Source of the DNA: JBBRHQ01 sp963738305
GTDB lineage: Bacteria > Actinomycetota > Thermoleophilia > Solirubrobacterales > 70-9
NCBI GenBank assembly: GCA_963738305.1
Contig: CAVTVU010000001.1
Coordinates: 806,001-870,000 of the forward strand
Reading direction: 5' to 3'
DNA length: 64,000 nucleotides
Part shown: piece by piece, positions 59,737 through 64,000 of the stretch
Position numbering within the stretch: the stretch's first letter is position 1
How the letters are laid out: each line of letters begins with the position of its first letter
Program-made: the position numbers and the translations under genes
Notes under the pieces: model-generated
Told to the model about the DNA's origin: nothing
Seen by the model: only the letters and a program-made list of their open reading frames with translations
Database searches by the model: none

Positions 59737-60099
59737 ATGCTCCAGCACGTCTCGATCGAGGTGCCCGAATCCGAGGCGGAACGAACCGTCGAGTTCTGGG
59801 CACTGCTGGGATTCGACCGGGTCGAGCCGCCCGAGCCGCTCCGCGGCCACGTGACCTGGCTGGAGCGCCAGGGCACCCAGATCCACCTGATCCACACCGA
59901 CGCGGCGAGCGTCCCGGTGCTCGGGCACGTCGCCGTCGTCGCGCCCGACTTCCAGCACGCCTTCGACGCCGTCGCCGCGGCCGGCTTCGAGGTCGAGGAA
60001 TCGCGCCGGCTGTGGGGCGCACGGAGGGCCTTCGCGATTGCCCCCGCCGGGCACCGCGTCGAGCTGATGGAGGAGCCTCCACCGAGCTCGTCCGAGTGA
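59737..60099 (+). CDS. VOC-family protein
   Basis: The 120-residue protein has MLQHVSIEVPESEAERTVEF, WALLGFDRVEPPEPLRGHVT, QIHLIHTDAASVPVLGHVAV and the C-terminal half FDAVAAAGFEVEESRRLWGA with AFAIAPAGHRVELME. It has the glyoxalase fold with possible metal ligands His at the start and Glu near the end. The start is a clear ATG. It is divergent from the nitroreductase gene. The substrate is unknown. Confidence 0.85.
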   Translation: MLQHVSIEVPESEAERTVEFWALLGFDRVEPPEPLRGHVTWLERQGTQIHLIHTDAASVPVLGHVAVVAPDFQHAFDAVAAAGFEVEESRRLWGARRAFAIAPAGHRVELMEEPPPSSSE

Positions 60100-60102
60100 G
60101 GA

Positions 60103-60130
60103 GGGCCCGGGGGGGCTCCCGGCCGGGCCC
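60103..60130. terminator. GC-rich hairpin, probable terminator
   Basis: GGGCCCGG at 60103-60110 pairs with CCGGGCCC at 60123-60130. It lies just after the VOC gene stop and before the ThyX-like gene. No T-run is present. Confidence 0.5.
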
Positions 60131-60157
60131 GTCGCCCGCGCTGGCTACGATCCCGCC

Positions 60158-61789
60158 GTGCGCTACCCGGTTGATGCATTCACGGCCGAGGAGCGAGCCC
60201 TGCTCGCCCCCCACTTCACCAACCTCGACCGGCCGGTCTTCGCCCTCGTCAACCTGCCGGAGACCGTGAAGGGCGCGCTCTTCGCCCGTTACTCGCGCTA
60301 TTCGGGGGGTGTCCGCCGCCTCTTCCTGGAGGAGTTCGCGGCCGACGTGGGCGAGGGCGGGCGCCCGTTCGACGGTGCGGAGGGGGAGCGGGCGGCGAAG
60401 CTGTACGAGCGGGTCTTCCTCGGCTACGGCGACGACTCGATCGCCCAGGTCGGCGGAGCCCACATCGCCTGCGAGTGGGTCTCCAACGTCCTCACCAAGC
60501 TCCTGCAGCGGGGGCGGCTGGCTGCCTACCTCGAGCAGTCCACCCGCTACATCCCCTACGACCGACCCCTGCCCGACGGCGGCTACCGCTACTACCGCGA
60601 CGAGGACCTGGGGCCGCGGTTCGGCACGGCGATGGACGAGCTGTTCGGCATCTACTCGGAGTCCCTGGCGCAGGTGGAGGCCTGGGCGGCGGAGCAGTGG
60701 CCGCGCGGCGACTCCGAGCCCGAGGGCCCGTGGCGGAGCTCGATCCGGGCCAAGGCGCTCGACCTGCTGCGGGGCCTTCTGCCCGCCGCGACCCTCAGCC
60801 ACGTTGGCATCTACGCCTCCGGGCAGGCCTACGAGCAGATGCTCCTGCGGTTGATGGCCTCGCCGCTGCCGGAGGCGCGCGAGGTGGGCACGATGATCCT
60901 CGCCGAGCTGCAGAAGGTCATGCCGAGCTTCGTCTCCCGGGTCGAGCGGCCGGACCGCGGCGGGGAGTGGATCGCCTATTTGCGGGCGCGGCGCGAGGAG
61001 ACCGAGGATTGGGTTTCCCGCCTCGGCCTCGACCGCCGCACCTCCGCGGAGAGCGGGCCGACGGTGGAGCTGCTCGGGGTCGACGGCACCGAGGAGGACC
61101 TGCTCGCCGCCTGCATCTTCGAGGCGGCCGCTGCACCCGAGAGCGAGATCCGGGCGCGCATCGACGTCCTCGACCGCGACGAGCGTACGAGGCTGCTCGC
61201 CGCGATGGTCGGCGAGCGGGCCAACCGCCGCCATCGCCCGGGGCGCGGTTTCGAGGCGCTGCGCTACCGCTTCGAGATCGTCTCCGACTACGGCGGCTTC
61301 CGCGACCTCCAGCGTCATCGGATGCTGACCTGCCAGTGGCAACGGCTCAGTCCCGACCTGGGCGCCGGGGTGCCGGAGGAGCTGGTAGCGGCCGGCGTCG
61401 ACGAGCCCTACCGACGGGCGCTGGAGACCTCGCGCGAAGAGTACGAGCGACTGGTGGGGGCCGGGCTGGCGGAGGCCGCGCCCTACGCGCTCTGCCTGGG
61501 ATACAGGATCCGCTACGTGCTCGACCTCAACGCCCGCGAGGCGATGCACCTGATCGAGCTTCGGTCGGGGCGCGAGGGCCATCCCACCTACCGCGCGGTC
61601 GCCCAGGCGATGCACGAGCGGATCGCCGACGTCCACCCCGCCGTGGCCGCCGCGATGAGCCACGTCGACAGCACCCGCGAGCCCCGCCTCGAGCGGATCC
61701 TCAGCGAGATCCGCACCCAGCGCAAGCGGATCGAGGCAGCCGGTCGGGCCGCCGAGGCGGCGCCGACCGGCCTCAGCCCGCTGGGCTAG
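60158..61789 (+). CDS. Double-domain ThyX-like (FAD-dependent thymidylate synthase) protein
   Basis: The 543-residue protein contains two ThyX-like halves. The N-terminal half has GGAHIACEWVSNVLTKLLQR followed by GRLAAYLEQSTRYIPYD, which aligns with the ThyX motif RHRxxSxNExSxRY but has RGR and altered spacing. The C-terminal half has YGGFRDLQRHRMLTCQWQRL with an intact RHR and then NAREAMHLIELRSGREGHPT. Ordinary ThyX is about 220-260 residues and acts as a tetramer. A tandem version could be a pseudo-oligomer with one degenerate half. Classic activity is inferred only; some long ThyX-like proteins have unclear roles. The GTG start lacks a strong ribosome-binding site. Confidence 0.8.
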   Translation: MRYPVDAFTAEERALLAPHFTNLDRPVFALVNLPETVKGALFARYSRYSGGVRRLFLEEFAADVGEGGRPFDGAEGERAAKLYERVFLGYGDDSIAQVGGAHIACEWVSNVLTKLLQRGRLAAYLEQSTRYIPYDRPLPDGGYRYYRDEDLGPRFGTAMDELFGIYSESLAQVEAWAAEQWPRGDSEPEGPWRSSIRAKALDLLRGLLPAATLSHVGIYASGQAYEQMLLRLMASPLPEAREVGTMILAELQKVMPSFVSRVERPDRGGEWIAYLRARREETEDWVSRLGLDRRTSAESGPTVELLGVDGTEEDLLAACIFEAAAAPESEIRARIDVLDRDERTRLLAAMVGERANRRHRPGRGFEALRYRFEIVSDYGGFRDLQRHRMLTCQWQRLSPDLGAGVPEELVAAGVDEPYRRALETSREEYERLVGAGLAEAAPYALCLGYRIRYVLDLNAREAMHLIELRSGREGHPTYRAVAQAMHERIADVHPAVAAAMSHVDSTREPRLERILSEIRTQRKRIEAAGRAAEAAPTGLSPLG

Positions 61790-61895
61790 ATCCGGGCCGA
61801 ACCGACAGCCAGCCCGGTCCGTATCCGAGAGCGATGGGCTCGCCCACGGCAGCGATCGACCGCAGCGGATCGCGCTTGTGCCTAGGATGCCTCGC

Positions 61896-62717
61896 ATGAG
61901 GAGACTCCCGGGGGTGGTGCTCGCGACGCTCGTCGCCGGCTCGCTGATCGCGCCTCAAGCGATCCTCGCCGAGCAAACATCGCCCGCGCCGGCCCCCGCC
62001 GGCGGCGCCACCGCACCCGCCACGGGATCCGTGAGCGAGGACGGCAATGACGGCACCGACGGCTCGGAGTTAACCGACGGCACCGCGGCCGAGCCGGCCG
62101 CGGCCCCGACGCTGCGGACGTCCCTTGCCCGGCACCCCCCGCGCCGCGCGACCGCCTCGGCCGGGCCCGCGGCGACGGTCGTCATCCAGGACTTCAAGTT
62201 CATCCCGAAGACGGTGACGATCGACGTCGGCGAGTCGGTCAAGTGGGACAACAAGGACAAGGTCGACGAGGGGCACACCGCGACCGGTGACAACTTCGAC
62301 TCCGGGGTCCTCCACCAGGGTGAGAGCTACACCCACAAGTTCTCGACCGCCGGCACCTTCGACTACATCTGCACCCTGCACTCCAACATGAAGGGGACGG
62401 TCGTCGTCAAGGCCAAGTCAGGAGGCGGGGGCCGTGACTCCGGGAATGGCGGCAACTCGGGCGAGAGCGGAGGCTCGTCGAACGATGGGGGCTCCGCCAG
62501 CTCGAGCGGGAGCAACTCGACAGGTGGCACCTCGAGCGGAGGCGGCTTCGATTTCGGCGACTCGAGCAGTGGCTCCTCGACATCGAGCGGATCCGGAAAC
62601 AGCGGCACACTGCCCAGCACCGGCCTCGACCTGGCGCTGCTGGCGCTGCTCGGAGTCGATCTGCTCCTCGCCGGAACGCTGGGGCTGCTGCGCTGGCGCT
62701 CCTCCCAACCCGGCTGA
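61896..62717 (+). CDS. Plastocyanin-like cupredoxin with LPXTG-type C-terminal anchor
   Basis: The 273-residue protein has a signal peptide (LPGVVLATLVAGSLIAPQAI) and a Pro/Ala/Thr-rich linker. The cupredoxin domain reads VVIQDFKFIPKTVTIDVGES, VKWDNKDKVDEGHTATGDNF and FDYICTLHSNMKGTVVVKAK. His in EGHTAT and Cys-His-Met in YICTLHSNM are the copper ligands. A Ser/Gly-rich stalk of about 65 residues follows, then LPSTGLDLALLALLGVDLLL, a sortase-like signal with a basic tail. It would carry electrons at the cell surface. ATG 61887 and GTG 61878 are alternative starts. Confidence 0.85.
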   Translation: MRRLPGVVLATLVAGSLIAPQAILAEQTSPAPAPAGGATAPATGSVSEDGNDGTDGSELTDGTAAEPAAAPTLRTSLARHPPRRATASAGPAATVVIQDFKFIPKTVTIDVGESVKWDNKDKVDEGHTATGDNFDSGVLHQGESYTHKFSTAGTFDYICTLHSNMKGTVVVKAKSGGGGRDSGNGGNSGESGGSSNDGGSASSSGSNSTGGTSSGGGFDFGDSSSGSSTSSGSGNSGTLPSTGLDLALLALLGVDLLLAGTLGLLRWRSSQPG

Positions 62718-62756
62718 GGTCCCGTGCCCGCTCTGCCGGGCCTCTAGGATGCAGTC

Positions 62757-63566
62757 TTGCCCGCGCGCCCTTCACACATAGGCCCCGCTCTGGCCGCGAT
62801 CCTCGCCGCTTTCACCCTGACGGCCTGCGGATCGACCACCAGCTCTGAGGCGGCGCGCTGGAAGCCGAAGCCGACCACCGCGCCGTGGCAGTGGCAGCTA
62901 CAGGGCAAGATCGACCTCTCGGTCCAGGCCCGCGTCTACGAGGTCGACGGTTTCGACGTCTCCAAGCGGGTCGTGCGCAAGCTCCACGCCCGGGGCCGCA
63001 GGGCGATCTGCTACCTCGACGTGGGGTCCTGGGAGCGGTACCGCCCTGACCGCGACGCCTTTCCGAAGCGGGTGATCGGCCGCCGGTACCAGGGCTACCC
63101 CGACGAGCGCTGGCTCGACATCCGCCGCATAGACCTGCTGGCAAAGCCGCTGAAGGCGCGCTTCGACCTCTGCCAGCGCAAGGGCTTCGACGCGGTCGAG
63201 CCCGACAACATCAACGGCTTCACCAACCGCACCGGCTTCCCGCTCACCGCGGCAGACCAGCTCCGTTTCAACCGCTGGGTTGCGAGGCAGGTGCACAGAC
63301 GGGGAATGTCGGTGGCGCTGAAGAACGACCCCGAGCAGGCGGCGAAGCTCGTCCACCGGTTCGACTTCGCGGTGGTCGAGCAGTGCTTCCAGTACCACGA
63401 GTGCGGGCGCTTCTCGCCCTTCGTGAAGCGGGGCAAGGCGGTGTTCGAGGCCGAGTACGAGATCCGGCCTGCGAGGTTCTGCGCCCGGGCCAGAGGGCTT
63501 CGGTTCAGCGCGATCCGCAAGAGCTACGACCTCTTCGCGCGGCCCTGGATCCCCTGCGCCCGCTGA
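62757..63566 (+). CDS. GH114-like endo-alpha-1,4-polygalactosaminidase-family lipoprotein
   Basis: The 269-residue protein has a lipoprotein signal (LAAILAAFTLTACGS). The domain has PWQWQLQGKIDLSVQARVYE, GRRAICYLDVGSWERYRPDR, RWLDIRRIDLLAKPLKARFD, GFDAVEPDNINGFTNRTGFP and DFAVVEQCFQYHECGRFSPF. These are the barrel motifs of the GH114/TM1410-like family, with conserved Asp and Glu in AVEPDN as likely catalytic residues. It may cleave galactosamine-containing polysaccharide outside the cell. TTG start. Confidence 0.85.
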   Translation: MPARPSHIGPALAAILAAFTLTACGSTTSSEAARWKPKPTTAPWQWQLQGKIDLSVQARVYEVDGFDVSKRVVRKLHARGRRAICYLDVGSWERYRPDRDAFPKRVIGRRYQGYPDERWLDIRRIDLLAKPLKARFDLCQRKGFDAVEPDNINGFTNRTGFPLTAADQLRFNRWVARQVHRRGMSVALKNDPEQAAKLVHRFDFAVVEQCFQYHECGRFSPFVKRGKAVFEAEYEIRPARFCARARGLRFSAIRKSYDLFARPWIPCAR

Positions 63567-63613
63567 GCAGGCGGGGTCCGAATAGGATTGGGACTCAGCT
63601 AAGGAGGAGAGCC

Positions 63614-64000
63614 GTGGCCGAGACACCCGAACTCGACGTCCTGCTCGAGACCGAGCAGACCTTCCCCCCGCCGCCCGATTTCGCGGCTCAGGCGAACGCC
63701 TCGGATCCCGGCGTATACGAGCGCGCCGAGGCCGACCCCGAAACCTGGTGGGCGTCGTGGGCCGAGAAGCTCGAATGGATCGAGCCCTGGGAGGAGGTGC
63801 TCGACTGGTCCGATCCGCCCTTCGCCAGGTGGTTCTCCGGCGGCAAGCTGAACGTCTGCGCCAACTGCCTCGATCGCCACGTCGAGGCCGGCCGCGGGGA
63901 GCGGGTCGCCTTCCACTGGGAGGCCGAGGATGCCGACGAGCTGGGAGAGGGAGGGAGGCGCGCGATCACCTACGCGGAGATGCTCGCCGAGACCCAGCGC
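63614..64000 (+). CDS. Acetyl-CoA synthetase-like AMP-forming ligase (3' partial)
   Basis: The frame begins with GTG at 63614 after AAGGAGGAG at 63601-63609 and is open to the window end; 129 residues are visible. DPETWWASWAEKLEWIEPWE, then VLDWSDPPFARWFSGGKLNV and CANCLDRHVEAGRGERVAFH, match the N-terminal ACAS region of acetyl-CoA synthetases, where NxCxNCLDRH is diagnostic. RAITYAEMLAETQR starts the adenylating domain. The enzyme activates acetate or a related acid to acyl-CoA. The symbol acs is likely but not certain. Confidence 0.85.
   Translation, partial: MAETPELDVLLETEQTFPPPPDFAAQANASDPGVYERAEADPETWWASWAEKLEWIEPWEEVLDWSDPPFARWFSGGKLNVCANCLDRHVEAGRGERVAFHWEAEDADELGEGGRRAITYAEMLAETQR

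Overview
The window is very GC-rich, uses many GTG and TTG starts, and packs genes with ATGA/GTGA/TTGA stop-start overlaps. The gene families suggest a high-GC actinobacterium: OmpR/HisKA two-component systems, an F420-type LLM oxidoreductase, a deazaflavin-dependent nitroreductase, DUF6457, a COG4280 membrane protein and a 14-gene nuo operon. Order Solirubrobacterales (class Thermoleophilia) or a relative is the best guess. That placement is inferred from gene content only. I found no rRNA, tRNA, CRISPR array, transposase or phage gene.

Layout. 0-5.3 kb: end of a secreted protein gene, a sigma-70 factor, two oxidoreductases and an HMG-CoA reductase. 5.4-23.5 kb: an envelope-signalling and export region with an RR-RR-kinase operon, a membrane sulfatase-like protein, DedA, an ABC-2 exporter, a COG4280 membrane protein, an orphan kinase, a lipoprotein/ATPase/ATPase/FtsX operon, beta-propeller and Kelch-like exported proteins and a phosphoesterase. 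23.5-28.8 kb: Dpm1-type glycosyltransferase, GtrA, a GT39-like membrane glycosyltransferase and a GH92 mannosidase, the last two broken by many frameshifts. 28.8-43.1 kb: acyl-CoA carboxylase beta subunit, a second two-component system, HAD phosphatase, nuclease, MFS transporter, thioesterase, CAP protein, MsrB, LuxR-type regulator, SerS, cytochrome c and flavin reductase. 43.2-59.3 kb: nuoABCDEFGHI-(SnoaL-like gene)-JKLMN, encoding respiratory complex I. 59.2-64 kb: DDN-type nitroreductase, VOC protein, a double ThyX-like protein, a plastocyanin-like LPXTG-type protein, a GH114 lipoprotein and the start of an acetyl-CoA synthetase gene.

Three non-coding signals stand out. First, a direct repeat with an 11-bp period (TCA-type half sites) recurs upstream of at least seven genes between 8.1 and 21.3 kb. 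Several of these promoters are divergent and carry one copy facing each gene. This looks like a response-regulator regulon linking the 7.4-kb regulators to exported and envelope proteins. Second, a palindromic element of about 117 bp occurs three times, twice as an inverted pair at 39.28-39.73 kb and once inside the 3' end of nuoJ. Third, the nuoF-nuoG junction carries a 24-bp direct duplication around a 65-bp insert; deleting one repeat unit in silico restores the TTGA overlap style seen elsewhere in the operon.

Several otherwise well-conserved genes are interrupted by single-base frameshifts, some at short homopolymers. Sequence or assembly error is the simplest explanation, but the density in the 24.7-28.7 kb mannoside region is much higher than elsewhere.
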